DNA of 64,000 nucleotides from an uncultured Pirellulaceae bacterium (GCA_937967505.1 CALCJM010000132.1:1-64000); one strand, 5' to 3'; positions 28,563 through 39,382 are shown, counted from the stretch's first letter. Made by a program: numbers and translations. The notes: a model not told the origin generated them from the letters alone.

Positions 28563-29585
28563 TTGAAAATCAAAGACACTACGATCGAAGACACTTTTGC
28601 CGAAGGGTTTTCGATGCGCTTCACGCGGCTGGTTGTGACCGCCGCGACTCCCAGGTGGGTCAATGCAGCGGCTGGCGCGTTTACGGGATACGGCACTTCG
28701 GTGATTCAGTGTGACGCGGAGGCCGGAATCGAGGTGTTGCTGAGGCCAGAGGAAACTTTTGACAATCGCCCCGGTGCTTCGATGTTGGCTTTCGGTTTTT
28801 CCTCTGCTGCACTGGCCAAAGCGATTGGAAAACGATCGGGGCAGTGTTTAATGACGTGTGCGACCACGGCCGTGTTTGATGGCTATCCTGAGACACTTTA
28901 CCGGACAGATCAACAACGTGTCATTGACCAGGCGAAAGCAAAGGCGGATGCGGGAGATCAAAGAGGGCAAAGCGACGGGAAGAATGAACCGACTCCGGAG
29001 ATAGATCCTCAAAAAAGAATCCCGGTAGGGAGCCATTTACGATTTTTTGGCGACGGATATCAGAAAAGTAAACTGCTGGGCGGGCGCCGGTTCTGGCGAA
29101 TTCCGGTCATGGATGGTGAGTTTATTGCTGAACAAGATGTGGGCGTTGGCAAAGGCGTGGCCGGGGGGAATTTCCTGATCCAGTCCGTCGATCAAATGAC
29201 GGGCTTGGCGGCGGCCGAAGCTGCCGTCGATGCGATCGCGCCGTTGCCGAAGGTGATCACACCGTTTCCGGGAGGCGTGGTTCGCAGCGGCAGCAAGGTT
29301 GGATCGCGCTATGCGGGGATGATCGCCAGTACTTCGCACACGTACTGTCCAACGCTACGGGGACGGGTGAAGTCACAGTTACATCCCGAGGCAACTTGCG
29401 TCTACGAGATCGTGATTGATGGGACTGATTTTGCTGCGGTTGCCGACGCGATGCGCGTCGGCATCCACGCTGCGGCAGGAGAGGGGGTCGTGTCGATTGG
29501 AGCGGGAAACTACGGTGGGAAGCTGGGCAAACATCATTTTCATCTGCATCAGGTGCTGGAAGAGCAACCGGAACAACCGGGCTAA
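28563..29585 (+). CDS. ftr: Formylmethanofuran:tetrahydromethanopterin formyltransferase (TTG start)
   Basis: TTIEDTFAEGFSMRFTRLVVTA, GQCLMTCATTAVFDG, GGNFLIQS, GGVVRSGSKVGSRY, ISAGNYGGKLGKH-like C-terminus. Confidence 0.9.
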   Translation: MKIKDTTIEDTFAEGFSMRFTRLVVTAATPRWVNAAAGAFTGYGTSVIQCDAEAGIEVLLRPEETFDNRPGASMLAFGFSSAALAKAIGKRSGQCLMTCATTAVFDGYPETLYRTDQQRVIDQAKAKADAGDQRGQSDGKNEPTPEIDPQKRIPVGSHLRFFGDGYQKSKLLGGRRFWRIPVMDGEFIAEQDVGVGKGVAGGNFLIQSVDQMTGLAAAEAAVDAIAPLPKVITPFPGGVVRSGSKVGSRYAGMIASTSHTYCPTLRGRVKSQLHPEATCVYEIVIDGTDFAAVADAMRVGIHAAAGEGVVSIGAGNYGGKLGKHHFHLHQVLEEQPEQPG

Positions 29586-29923
29586 ACGGGGCTGGCCGAC
29601 CCAGCTTTACGTCGGCACTTCGTGAAAATGTCCAGATTTTTTGGGATTTCTGTCGGACTGTCGCCGTCGGGCAGATGGCCGGCCAGGGGCCTCAAAAGCG
29701 GAATATTAGGCTCCCTTTGCGGCGATTCCCGCTACAACTGGCAGAAACATGAGATTTTACTGTCACTTTTACTACCGGCGATTAATATTATGTTGGAAAT
29801 TCCAATTGAAATTGACCGTCTGGCCTACACAACAATTCGTGAGGGCAGGCTCAGTGAAGATGCGATAAACAGTCGGTAACGCCACCTGTTCATCCATCCA
29901 CGACTTACCGGAGATTAAATCGA

Positions 29924-31321
29924 ATGCTCGGGCGATTCCCATTCTTGGCAGCAGTGACCTTTCTCACTGCCGTAACTTTGTTCAGTCAACCTACATTTGG
30001 ACAAGCTGGCGGTGGCGGTGACGATGGTGACGCGGTCGAAAACACCGCGGCCGGTGGTGTCGAAATCGACGCAGAAGGTTTTCTGTCGGCCCGCACCAAA
30101 GTGGACCCTACCGGTGCATTGACCATCCGCAGGCTTAATGAGGCCAAGGTCAGTGTCAATCAAAAACTGCAACAGCCAAGCCAGTTACGGAAAGTTTCTC
30201 TGGTCCGCTTGGAAAGACAGGTAAAGGAGCTGTTGGAGGCAGGCAAACCTGTTCCGGACGACATGCAGTACCTGGCAGGTTTGACTCGCATCACTCACGT
30301 ATTCTATTACCCTGAGACCGATGACATTGTTGTCGCCGGTCCTGCCGAGGGATATTTTCGCACGGCCAACAACCGCGTCGTCGGCATGACGACCGGACAG
30401 GCCGTCCTGCAACTTCAGGATCTGATCGTAGCTCTGAGAGCCTTTGCTCCGGACAATACCAACACCCGTGTGATCTCCGTCTCGATTGATCCCACTCAGG
30501 AAGGGCTGCGTCGTCTGAACAATGCGGTCCGACGCACCGGAGCGGTCGCCCCCAATCGCGCCATGGATGTCGCACGAATGTATCGCGACGAGGTTGGATA
30601 CCAGGAAATCACCATCAAAGGCGTCTCCCCCCGCACTCACTTTGCTCAAGTGCTGGTGGAAGCCGATTACAACATGAAATTGATTGGAATTGGCCTGGAA
30701 AAACCACCGGTCAACATCACCAGCTTTATTGATGCGGCCACCGTTCGTTCGGGAAGCGGTCTACAGCGTTGGTATTTCCAGCCCAACTACAATTCGGTCA
30801 CCGTTGCCGAAGATTCGCTGGCCATGGAACTGACAGGTTCCGGTGTAAAACTGGTTGGAGAAGACGAGCGTGTTTCCCGTCAGGGACAACGCACGCGCAC
30901 GGGAAAGGCCAACAAAGCCAGTCGCAAGTTCACGACATCGTTCACCAAATCCTACGATAATCTGGCTAACGTCAGTTCGGTGTATGGTGAGCTGAGAAAT
31001 CTGATGGATTTGTCGATCGCGGCTGCCTTCATCCAGAAGATGAACCTGTACCAAAAATCGGGTTGGTCAATGGATACTTTTGGCGACGAATCGGTCGTTT
31101 CAGTCGAGCGATTTCGCGCTCCACAAAAAGTCGATGCCGTTCTGAATGCGGTTTGGAAGGGGAGTTACCTGATGCCGGCGATTGCCGGTGGCGTGACCAT
31201 TCAGCCTCGCCTTGCTCTGAACTCTGATCAGGTCACCGTCGATACCGAAGGCAAGATTAACGAGGTCAAATCTTCGATTGTGTTGGATAACCTGAAAGAT
31301 GGGCAATGGTGGTGGGATTAA
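29924..31321 (+). CDS. DUF1598-like planctomycete secreted protein
   Basis: LRKVSLVRLERQV...MQYLAGLTRITHVFYYPETDDIVVAGPAEGY; signal peptide. Confidence 0.75.
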   Translation: MLGRFPFLAAVTFLTAVTLFSQPTFGQAGGGGDDGDAVENTAAGGVEIDAEGFLSARTKVDPTGALTIRRLNEAKVSVNQKLQQPSQLRKVSLVRLERQVKELLEAGKPVPDDMQYLAGLTRITHVFYYPETDDIVVAGPAEGYFRTANNRVVGMTTGQAVLQLQDLIVALRAFAPDNTNTRVISVSIDPTQEGLRRLNNAVRRTGAVAPNRAMDVARMYRDEVGYQEITIKGVSPRTHFAQVLVEADYNMKLIGIGLEKPPVNITSFIDAATVRSGSGLQRWYFQPNYNSVTVAEDSLAMELTGSGVKLVGEDERVSRQGQRTRTGKANKASRKFTTSFTKSYDNLANVSSVYGELRNLMDLSIAAAFIQKMNLYQKSGWSMDTFGDESVVSVERFRAPQKVDAVLNAVWKGSYLMPAIAGGVTIQPRLALNSDQVTVDTEGKINEVKSSIVLDNLKDGQWWWD

Positions 31322-31374
31322 CGATTAACTTCCCCCCAACTGAACACAAGTAACACAACTGAACACAAATGTAA

Positions 31375-31401
31375 GGGCGACTTTCAAGTCGCCTTTTTTT
31401 T
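31375..31401 (+). terminator. Rho-independent terminator
   Basis: GGCGACTTTCAAGTCGCC followed by an eight-T run. Confidence 0.9.
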
Positions 31402-31603
31402 ATGAAACGTGCGTGGCGATTGCCGGGGGGTATGCGATACAATCCTGAAGATACCAACACGCGTTTCCGGTGCGTCTTCAACGTTTGTGTTGTGTGTTGG
31501 CACCATTGTTGACCATTGACTGAGTCCAATCAGGCACGCCCCCATCATTTCCGCCTCCGATAATTCGATCCAGATAACGGCTTACCCCGGCTACGGGTTT
31601 CAG

Positions 31604-32602
31604 TTGCCCGATGGGCGCTGGAAGGTCAACGTGTCGGGCGTCGCATGGCAGTCACCGGTTGTGTTCAATCGGCGTCAAAAAATGCTGATCAAGATGCTCG
31701 GCGGCGTGATGCAGGCCACTCCCGAAGAGATGGCGTGCGAGTTATTCGAACAGCGCGTGACTCCGTTCATGGCCAATTGCGAATCGCGTCCGCGCATTTC
31801 CGTCAGGTTCGGTGACCGGCAACTGGATCTGGACAAAAAAACGAAACGCAACGGGCGATTCGAGCAGTGGTTTTTGCTCGATTCTGCTGACCTTCAAACG
31901 GTGGAGTGTAATTCGGGTGCGACGACCGAATTCGAAATTACGGTTCGTGGGGCCGAATCACAGCGCGGCGCGACCGATCGAGCGTTGGTCACATTGTTGC
32001 CGCGGCAGGGGATCAGCGTGGTGTCGGACATCGACGATACAATCAAGCAGTCCGCAGTCGGCAACCGCCGCGAACTGCTGCACAATACCTTTTTGCGTAA
32101 GTTCAAATCGTTTCCGCAAATGGCAGAAACCTATCAACACTGGGCATCTCTGGGGACCAGTTTTCACTATGTGTCGGCCAGTCCTTGGCAATTGTTTGGG
32201 CCGCTGGACCAATTGAGAGAGGATGATGGGTTTCCACCAGGCACCCTGCACCTGAGAAACTTTCGTCTGCGCGATCAACTGTTAAAAAAAGTGATCCTGC
32301 ACCGCAAGGGAAAACGGTTTGCGATCCAAAAACTGATCCGCAACCTGTCCGCCCGTCAATACATTCTGATTGGTGATTCGGGAGAAAAAGACCCCGAAAT
32401 CTACCGGAAAATTTGTCGCAAGCACCCGGGGAACATCATCGGTCTGTTTATTCGCGAACTGCCGGGACACCCGGTGGGGCCCGAACGCTGGAAAAAGATC
32501 TGTGATGACCTGCCCGGTGGCGTGTGTGAATTGTTCACCGATGGAAAAGACCTCCAGGAAAAAGCCGCCTGCCTGTTTGAGCCGCGATGGATTAGATCCT
32601 GA
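31604..32602 (+). CDS. App1/DUF2183 family phosphatase-like protein (true N-terminus may lie upstream)
   Basis: VVSDIDDTIKQSAVGN...HYVSASPWQLFGPL...ILIGDSGEKDPEIY: HAD-like App1 motifs. Confidence 0.8.
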   Translation: MPDGRWKVNVSGVAWQSPVVFNRRQKMLIKMLGGVMQATPEEMACELFEQRVTPFMANCESRPRISVRFGDRQLDLDKKTKRNGRFEQWFLLDSADLQTVECNSGATTEFEITVRGAESQRGATDRALVTLLPRQGISVVSDIDDTIKQSAVGNRRELLHNTFLRKFKSFPQMAETYQHWASLGTSFHYVSASPWQLFGPLDQLREDDGFPPGTLHLRNFRLRDQLLKKVILHRKGKRFAIQKLIRNLSARQYILIGDSGEKDPEIYRKICRKHPGNIIGLFIRELPGHPVGPERWKKICDDLPGGVCELFTDGKDLQEKAACLFEPRWIRS

Positions 32603-32744
32603 AACTGAGGCAGCAAAAGACGCCCGCAGACGTTATGCTGGTTTGGGGTGTCAGCATCAATCATTGGATACGGAGTGCCGGCATCCGATCTTGTGTGCTG
32701 CACCAACGTACTTGCCGACCTTTCTCCACTTCAGGACATCCCCC

Positions 32745-35700
32745 TTGGCCTCTAACGCTACCGACTTGCTGGAAAAACGCTCCGGAATTTGGGCTCCCAG
32801 TTTTCAGAGCCTGCTGTGGACCAACTGGTTGACGGCGATCAATGACAATGCCTTTCGCTGGTTTGTCATTGGTGCCGGTAAAACCTATGTCGATCCCGGT
32901 GGGGAGGGCACGATCCTGATGCTGGGGACGATCCTGTTCGTCGTGCCGTATCTCTTGTTGGCATCGCCGGCCGGTTGGCTGGCCGATCGTTTTAGCAAAC
33001 GCAACGTGATCGTCGCCTGCAAAGTGCTGGAGATTGTTGTGATGATGATCGGCGTCGGAGCGCTGTTGTTGGGCAGCCTGTCGTTATTGATGGTGACGGT
33101 ATTTCTGATGGGCGCGCAAAGCGCGCTGTTTGCACCCGCCAAGATTGGCACGATCCCGGAACTGTTGGACGAATCGGAAATCTCTGCCGGCAACGGCGTC
33201 TTCAACCTTGCCACTCTGTCAGCGGTAATTATTGGCATGGGTATCGGAGGCTGGTTGGCCGACATGGCTGGCGAACATGGCCAGTCAAATATCTGGCTGA
33301 CCGGCACAACGTTGATCGGTATTGCGCTTGCTGGAACCCTCATCAGCCTAGCAATCAGTTCACAGGGCGCGGCCAAACCGGACGCACCGTTTCCCAAAAA
33401 TATTCCAGGCCATACCCTGCGGGATCTGTTCAGCCTGTTTTCGATGGGGCGGCTGTTCCGCGTGGCACTGGGAGGCGTATTTTTCTATTCAATCGCCAGT
33501 TTCGCTCAACTGAACATCGATACTTTTGCCGCCGAAAGCGGTAGCATCAACGAGACGGAAAAACTCCCACTGCTGGTTTCCCTAGTGCTGGGACTGGGCG
33601 TGGGGAGTCTACTGGCGGGAATTATTTCGGGAGGGAAAATTCAGCTGGGACTGGTCCCGTGGGGAGCCACGGGGATGTGCATCTTTGGGCTGCTGTTATT
33701 TTTTGCTCCGGCAGATTTTATTACAGACAGCATTGGCTGGGGGTTTGTGATTGCCTGTGCATTGTTGGCGGCGTTGGGGATCAGTGCCGGTTTTTTCGAT
33801 GTGCCACTGGCCTCGTATCTTCAGCACAACAGCCCGCCCGAACGGCGCGGTGCGGTCCTGTCGGCGGCAAACTTTATGGTCTTTTCCGGAATTGCCTTGA
33901 TGGCGATGCTGTACGCAGGGCTGACCTATGGCACCACCGACGGAACACTGGCGAACCTTTCGCCATCACTTTATTCGCCTTCCGTTTCGACAGAAGAAGA
34001 CGGCCTGATCCAAACAGCCGTTGATCGTTATGTGGCAGACGCACGAGTGGCGCTGGCGGCGGCCGACCGGAAAACCGGGGCTCAGATCGACCTGCAAGCA
34101 GACCAGCTGCTGGAGTCACTTCCCGTGTCACTCCGGTCCACCGCATTTTCGAAGATGATCGATCGCGAGATCGACCTGCGGGCTGAAGCCGGTCTACAGA
34201 CGTCGATGGCCAGTTTCAATAATGCGGGGCGATTTTCGTCGTCCTGTCAGCGTCAGATTCGCAAAGTGCTTCAGCAATCGGGCAAGCTACCGATATTCAA
34301 TGCTCGTAGTGTGTTTCTGATAATGGGGCTGCTGACGATTCCGGTGGTGATGTACTCGGTCTGGCGGCTGTCGCGCGAGATGGTGCGAATGGCATGGCTG
34401 GTCATGCTGAGATTGATTTATAACATCCGGATTACCGGTATGGAGAACATTCCCAATGCGGGGGGGGCGGTGCTGGTGCCCAATCATTCATCATGGCTGG
34501 ATGCGGTAATCTTCCGCGTGTTTCCGCCTCGTACGGTCCGTATCATTGCCTGGGCCGGAAACTTCCAGAACTTCATCATGAAAAAATGGGCGGATTTTTG
34601 TGGTGTGATTTTGATTGGCGGCGGTCCCAAAGCAATTCGTGCTGCCTTTAAGGACGCGCGGGACGCGGTCGATGACGGAGAATTGCTGGGTGTGTTTGCC
34701 GAAGGCGGGATTTCGCGCTCCGGTCAGATACGCAGTTTCAAGCCCGGCCTGTTAAAAATTCTGGGGGACCGGAAAGTGCCCGTCATCCCGGTGTATTTCG
34801 ATGAATTATGGGGTAGTATCTTTAGTCACTCTGGAGGAAACGCGTTTACAAAATTTCCCCGCACCTTTCGGCGACCGATTTCCATCCATGTCGGTAAACC
34901 GATCGACCCGCATCCCGAAACGATGCACGACATTCAGAAAACTGTCCAACGATTGAGTACACAAACCGTGAAAAACTACGCCGGAAAAGTCTCGCCACCG
35001 ATTGTTGAATTTGTCTACTGCTGCAAGCGGCAAAAAAAGAAATCGAAAATTGCCGATTCATTGCGTTCCGAAGAAACCGGCGGCATGCTGCTGACGCGCG
35101 CGCTGGTGCTGCGACGTTTGCTGCGGCGAGAAATGCCCTCGGATAATCCCCATATCGGGGTGTTGATTCCGCCCACCGTTGGCGGGGCGATTGTCAATTT
35201 CGCGCTGGGACTGGATAAAAAGATTGCCGTCAACCTCAACTATTCGTTGTCCGAAGAACTGATCAACCATTGCATTAAAGAGGCCAATATCAAACACGTG
35301 CTGACGACCAGGCAGGTCGCCGACAAACTGAAACTGAAGCTCGATGCCGAGTTTATCTATCTGGACGATCTGAAGGAAAAGGTCACCGGGGCAGACAAAA
35401 TGTTGTCGTGGTTCGAGGCATTTTTGATGCCGGGATTCTTGCTGGTCCGAAAACTTGGCCTGCACAAGATTAAACCTGATGACGTGATGACGATTGTGTT
35501 TACCTCCGGATCAACTGGCGTCCCCAAAGGCGTGATGTTGACCCACCAGAACGTTTACTTTGATGTTCGTGGTTTTGAAAGGGCAGCCGGATTCAGGAAA
35601 AACACCGATACGATTTTGGGCGTTCTGCCGTTTTTCCATTCGTTCGGTTACACGGTCACGCTCTGGGCACCGATGATGTGCGAAATTCGGGGGGCCTACC

Positions 35701-36587
35701 ATTTGAATCCACTGGATGCAAAACAGATTGGCAAACTGACCAAACGCTATTCGGGTACTATTTTGATGACGACGCCCACCTTTCTGCGAACTTATATGCG
35801 GCGCTGTACGCCTGAACAGTTTGCGTCTTTGGACGCAGTCGTTACCGGGGCGGAGCGATTGCCGCCGGAGTTGGCGCAGCAGTTCGAGGAGAAGTTCGGC
35901 ATCATGCCGGTGGAAGGTTATGGTGTGACCGAGTTGTCACCGGCCGTTGCGGCCAATATTCCCGCGTCACGACAGACGGGAAAATTCCAGGTGGACGCCA
36001 AACCGGGAACCGTGGGGCGTCCGATCGCCAACGTGGCCGCCAAGGTGTGCGATTTGGACACGGGAGAGGAACTGCCGCCCAACGAGTCGGGCATGCTGTG
36101 GATCTCCGGGCCGATCGTGATGAAAGGTTACTTGAACAACCCCGCAGCGACCAACGAGGTGATCGTTGATGGCTGGTACAAAACGGGTGACGTGGCGATG
36201 ATCGACGAAGATGGCTTTATCAAGATCACGGGACGCATCAGTCGATTTTCAAAAATTGGCGGTGAGATGGTGCCGCATCTGAAGATCGAAGAACTGCTGT
36301 CGGAATTTCTGGATCTGACACCGGAGGACGATGAAGACGATCACCTGTCAGTCGCCGTGACGGCTGTGCCCTGTAAGAAAAAAGGTGAACGCTTAGTGGT
36401 GCTGTATACGCGTCCCCATAAATCAGTTGACGAGATGAAAACGATGCTGTCCGATGCCGGTTTGCCCAATGTGTTTATTCCGTCGTCGGACAGCTTCTAC
36501 AAGGTTGATGCGCTGCCAATTTTGGGTACCGGGAAGATCGATCTAAAGGGAATCAAGGACACTGCATTGACGTTGACGGCGGAGTGA
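32745..36587 (+). CDS. Aas-like fusion: MFS (LplT-like), PlsC acyltransferase and AMP-binding acyl-ACP synthetase
   Basis: MFS segment (LASPAGWLADRFSKRNVIVACK), PlsC (VPNHSSWLDAVIF, VFAEGGISRSGQ), ligase (IVFTSGSTGVPKGVMLTHQN, GWYKTGDVAMIDEDGFIKITGR). TTG start inferred. Confidence 0.85.
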   Translation: MASNATDLLEKRSGIWAPSFQSLLWTNWLTAINDNAFRWFVIGAGKTYVDPGGEGTILMLGTILFVVPYLLLASPAGWLADRFSKRNVIVACKVLEIVVMMIGVGALLLGSLSLLMVTVFLMGAQSALFAPAKIGTIPELLDESEISAGNGVFNLATLSAVIIGMGIGGWLADMAGEHGQSNIWLTGTTLIGIALAGTLISLAISSQGAAKPDAPFPKNIPGHTLRDLFSLFSMGRLFRVALGGVFFYSIASFAQLNIDTFAAESGSINETEKLPLLVSLVLGLGVGSLLAGIISGGKIQLGLVPWGATGMCIFGLLLFFAPADFITDSIGWGFVIACALLAALGISAGFFDVPLASYLQHNSPPERRGAVLSAANFMVFSGIALMAMLYAGLTYGTTDGTLANLSPSLYSPSVSTEEDGLIQTAVDRYVADARVALAAADRKTGAQIDLQADQLLESLPVSLRSTAFSKMIDREIDLRAEAGLQTSMASFNNAGRFSSSCQRQIRKVLQQSGKLPIFNARSVFLIMGLLTIPVVMYSVWRLSREMVRMAWLVMLRLIYNIRITGMENIPNAGGAVLVPNHSSWLDAVIFRVFPPRTVRIIAWAGNFQNFIMKKWADFCGVILIGGGPKAIRAAFKDARDAVDDGELLGVFAEGGISRSGQIRSFKPGLLKILGDRKVPVIPVYFDELWGSIFSHSGGNAFTKFPRTFRRPISIHVGKPIDPHPETMHDIQKTVQRLSTQTVKNYAGKVSPPIVEFVYCCKRQKKKSKIADSLRSEETGGMLLTRALVLRRLLRREMPSDNPHIGVLIPPTVGGAIVNFALGLDKKIAVNLNYSLSEELINHCIKEANIKHVLTTRQVADKLKLKLDAEFIYLDDLKEKVTGADKMLSWFEAFLMPGFLLVRKLGLHKIKPDDVMTIVFTSGSTGVPKGVMLTHQNVYFDVRGFERAAGFRKNTDTILGVLPFFHSFGYTVTLWAPMMCEIRGAYHLNPLDAKQIGKLTKRYSGTILMTTPTFLRTYMRRCTPEQFASLDAVVTGAERLPPELAQQFEEKFGIMPVEGYGVTELSPAVAANIPASRQTGKFQVDAKPGTVGRPIANVAAKVCDLDTGEELPPNESGMLWISGPIVMKGYLNNPAATNEVIVDGWYKTGDVAMIDEDGFIKITGRISRFSKIGGEMVPHLKIEELLSEFLDLTPEDDEDDHLSVAVTAVPCKKKGERLVVLYTRPHKSVDEMKTMLSDAGLPNVFIPSSDSFYKVDALPILGTGKIDLKGIKDTALTLTAE

Positions 36588-36807
36588 GCGGCTGGGCGGA
36601 GGGGGGTGTTGTTCTTTTTGTTTTGTATAGGCGCGGTGGCGAAAACGTGTCCGTAAATCTGCCCATTTCGTATTGGTCGGCAATGGATGCGTTTGCAGAG
36701 GTTGTTTATAATCTGGCGACGATGGGACAGGGGCCTTGCCGACATGTTCGCATCAACGTGTAAAACGCAACTTTGCCAGACGATTTTCCTACTCCCCAGA
36801 AGCATCG

Positions 36808-38169
36808 ATGAACAAAACCGATCAACCGGTCGTTGTCTCCCGGGTCTCATGGCGCGATTTGTGTCCGTGGACCATTATTTTCCGCGCCCTGTCGCCGGCA
36901 ACCAGCATCACTGTCATCGTCCTGGCGTTGGCAGCCCTGGTGTTGATGCCGATCGGGTGGATGATCAGTGACACCGTTTTTTTGAACGAGGAACTACGTT
37001 CAGACAGCGTATTGGCCAGTTTAATCGATGATAATCAAAAACCGTACAAACGAGTCTTTCGCGCGACAGATCCCGAAGAGAATTCGGTCAGTTTGTTGGG
37101 GGCGCGGCTTTCCGGTCCCCGGATGGTGTTTACGCAAATTGTCAATCCGTTCCGTCAGCTGTTTGCGCTTCCGGCCTATGCGACGGCGATCGACGGGACT
37201 GATTTGGGCCACGATCGCTGGTCGGTGCGGGCATTTTTGTATTTGCTGGGAGGTTGCGTATGGACGATTTTGTTGTGGTCGTTCGCAGGTGTCGGAATTT
37301 GCCGGGTCTGTCTGTTGAAGTTAACGCGCAACGAACCTGTAGGGCTCGATGACGCGGTTGAATTCGCACTTGATAAAGCACTGACCGTTGCGGCCGCCGT
37401 GGGCACGCCGTTGTTGGCGATTGCGGTGATGTGTGTGCCTGCTTTTTTCTTGGGGCTGGTGATGGGGTTGGATTTGGGGGTCCTGGTCGTTGGTTTGCTG
37501 TGGTTTGTCGTCCTAGCATTGGGCCTAGTGATGGCATTGCTGTTGTTGGGGTTAATGTTTGGCTGGCCATTGATGGTTGCCAGCGTGGCGTGCGAGGGAC
37601 AGAATAACTTTGATGCGATGACCCGATCTTACGCTTATGTCATGCAGCGCCCTTTACAGTACGGGCTGTACCTGCTGGTTGCGATGGTCTTTGGCGGATT
37701 TTGCTGGTTTGTGGTGGCCAATGTGGCTGACGGTGCGATTGGACTGGGGTACTGGTCGACCTCGTTTGGCACGCGTCTGGCCGGTGGAGATATGGACCGC
37801 ATGAATGTTATCCGAGACATTGCCCCACCGATGGGTATCGAAGACGGCAAATCAGTCGTGGTCGAACCATCGTCGTCGCTGGCAGGCGGTCGCGCGATGA
37901 TTCGAATGTGGACGTGGGTCGGCCGCAATGCTGCTGCTGCGTTTATTTATGGTTTGTTTTGGTGCATGATATCGGCGATTTACCTGCTGTTGAGAAAGGA
38001 CGTTGACGACACCGAGATGGACGAGATCTACATGGTGGACGAACGGCGTACCTATGAGCTGCCACCCTTGAAAACCGATGACAAGGGAATTCCGCAGGTG
38101 CAGAAGCCGGAGCCGGTTGAGGAGTTGGGCAGTGGGACCGATGTGGCCGCGGACGATTCAAAACACTAG
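36808..38169 (+). CDS. Hypothetical multi-TM membrane protein
   Basis: Several long hydrophobic segments; no family recognised with certainty. Confidence 0.65.
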   Translation: MNKTDQPVVVSRVSWRDLCPWTIIFRALSPATSITVIVLALAALVLMPIGWMISDTVFLNEELRSDSVLASLIDDNQKPYKRVFRATDPEENSVSLLGARLSGPRMVFTQIVNPFRQLFALPAYATAIDGTDLGHDRWSVRAFLYLLGGCVWTILLWSFAGVGICRVCLLKLTRNEPVGLDDAVEFALDKALTVAAAVGTPLLAIAVMCVPAFFLGLVMGLDLGVLVVGLLWFVVLALGLVMALLLLGLMFGWPLMVASVACEGQNNFDAMTRSYAYVMQRPLQYGLYLLVAMVFGGFCWFVVANVADGAIGLGYWSTSFGTRLAGGDMDRMNVIRDIAPPMGIEDGKSVVVEPSSSLAGGRAMIRMWTWVGRNAAAAFIYGLFWCMISAIYLLLRKDVDDTEMDEIYMVDERRTYELPPLKTDDKGIPQVQKPEPVEELGSGTDVAADDSKH

Positions 38170-38241
38170 TGTGGGGCTCTCCGGGAGAGAGGCTTTCTCA
38201 CCTGCTTTATTCATGGTTGTAGCCTTCGTAACACCCATGAG

Positions 38242-38270
38242 CAATGAACCAATGAACCAATGAACCAATG
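38242..38270. repeat. 8-bp short tandem repeat (CAATGAAC)n
   Basis: caatgaaccaatgaaccaatgaaccaatg, just upstream of the ORF at 38312. Confidence 0.8.
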
Positions 38271-38311
38271 GCCAGCCGATCAATCCCCTCTTGAAGTGAT
38301 TGTCGTACCCT

Positions 38312-39382
38312 ATGTTTGAACGCACGATCAACCATCACTATGACGACCCGGTCGATTTGATTTGGATGCGGGCCGCGGAGGATCTGGGGCTGAAGATCGT
38401 CCGGTCGGCTGATGTGTTTGCTGCCTACGACGGGAAAGGAACGCTGACCATCTCCCGGCCCGAAGACTTTGACGCCGACGACTGCCTGGCGCAGATGATT
38501 TTTCACGAGATTTGTCACTGGCTGGTTGCGGGACGACAAGCAAATCACCTAGAGGACTGGGGGCTGAGTAATATCGATGATCGGGATCTGGTCGTCGAAT
38601 ATGCGGCTCATCGTTTACAGGCAACGCTGTCAGCGCCGTATGGATTGCGTGATTTTATGGCAGTGACTACCGATTGGCGGCCGTACTGGGACGGTCTGCC
38701 GGATGACCCGTTGCGTGATGGCGATGATCCTGCCAGCAACGATCCAGCAACCACGTTGGCCAAGGATGGCGCGCATCTGGCGCGATTCGAACCGTTTGTT
38801 TCGGTCCTTCAACGCAGCCTTGCCGCTACCGCAGCCATTGCTGACGTTGTGCGCGAAATTGCCAACCCGTCCTCGCTGTGGCGCGAGACGCGCGCACGTC
38901 ATCGATTGGGCGCGTTGCTGTCCGCTGAAGATGATTTGAGGTGTGGGACGTGTGCCTGGGCATTTTCAGTAGGCGACAGTGATTCAGAACAGACTGCCGT
39001 CTGTCGTCAGCACAAACAGCCAAACCAAAAGTTTCCAGCGGTGCAACCGGATGAATGCGCGTGCGAGTGCTGGGAAAGGGTATTTACGATTGACGACTGT
39101 GGCACGTGCGGGGCGTGCTGTCATCGTGGATTCGATCTGCTAACGGTCGCTGAGGGTGATCCTTTTTTGGGCTTGCACCCGGAACTGGTGCAGCTGCGCG
39201 ACGACGGACAGCATTGCGTACCGCGCCCCGGTGGCATCTGTGTGGCATTGGAAGGGAATGGAGAATTGAGCGCACCGTATCGTTGCCGGGACTATGAAAA
39301 TCGGCCACGGAACTGCGCTGAATTTGAGGTTGCCGGGGACGCCTGTCTGGTGGCCCGCCGCCGTGTTGGCCTAAGTCGTTAG
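38312..39382 (+). CDS. HExxH-containing protein with C-terminal YkgJ-like Cys-cluster domain
   Basis: MIFHEICHWL motif; C-terminal CGTCGACCHRGFD...CRDYENRPRNCAEF. Confidence 0.7.
   Translation: MFERTINHHYDDPVDLIWMRAAEDLGLKIVRSADVFAAYDGKGTLTISRPEDFDADDCLAQMIFHEICHWLVAGRQANHLEDWGLSNIDDRDLVVEYAAHRLQATLSAPYGLRDFMAVTTDWRPYWDGLPDDPLRDGDDPASNDPATTLAKDGAHLARFEPFVSVLQRSLAATAAIADVVREIANPSSLWRETRARHRLGALLSAEDDLRCGTCAWAFSVGDSDSEQTAVCRQHKQPNQKFPAVQPDECACECWERVFTIDDCGTCGACCHRGFDLLTVAEGDPFLGLHPELVQLRDDGQHCVPRPGGICVALEGNGELSAPYRCRDYENRPRNCAEFEVAGDACLVARRRVGLSR

Noticed and set aside
32370-32744. N-terminal extension of the Aas-like ORF
   Set aside because: Overlaps the App1-like gene in another frame; sequence is not MFS-like and a TTG start at 32745 fits the domain start.
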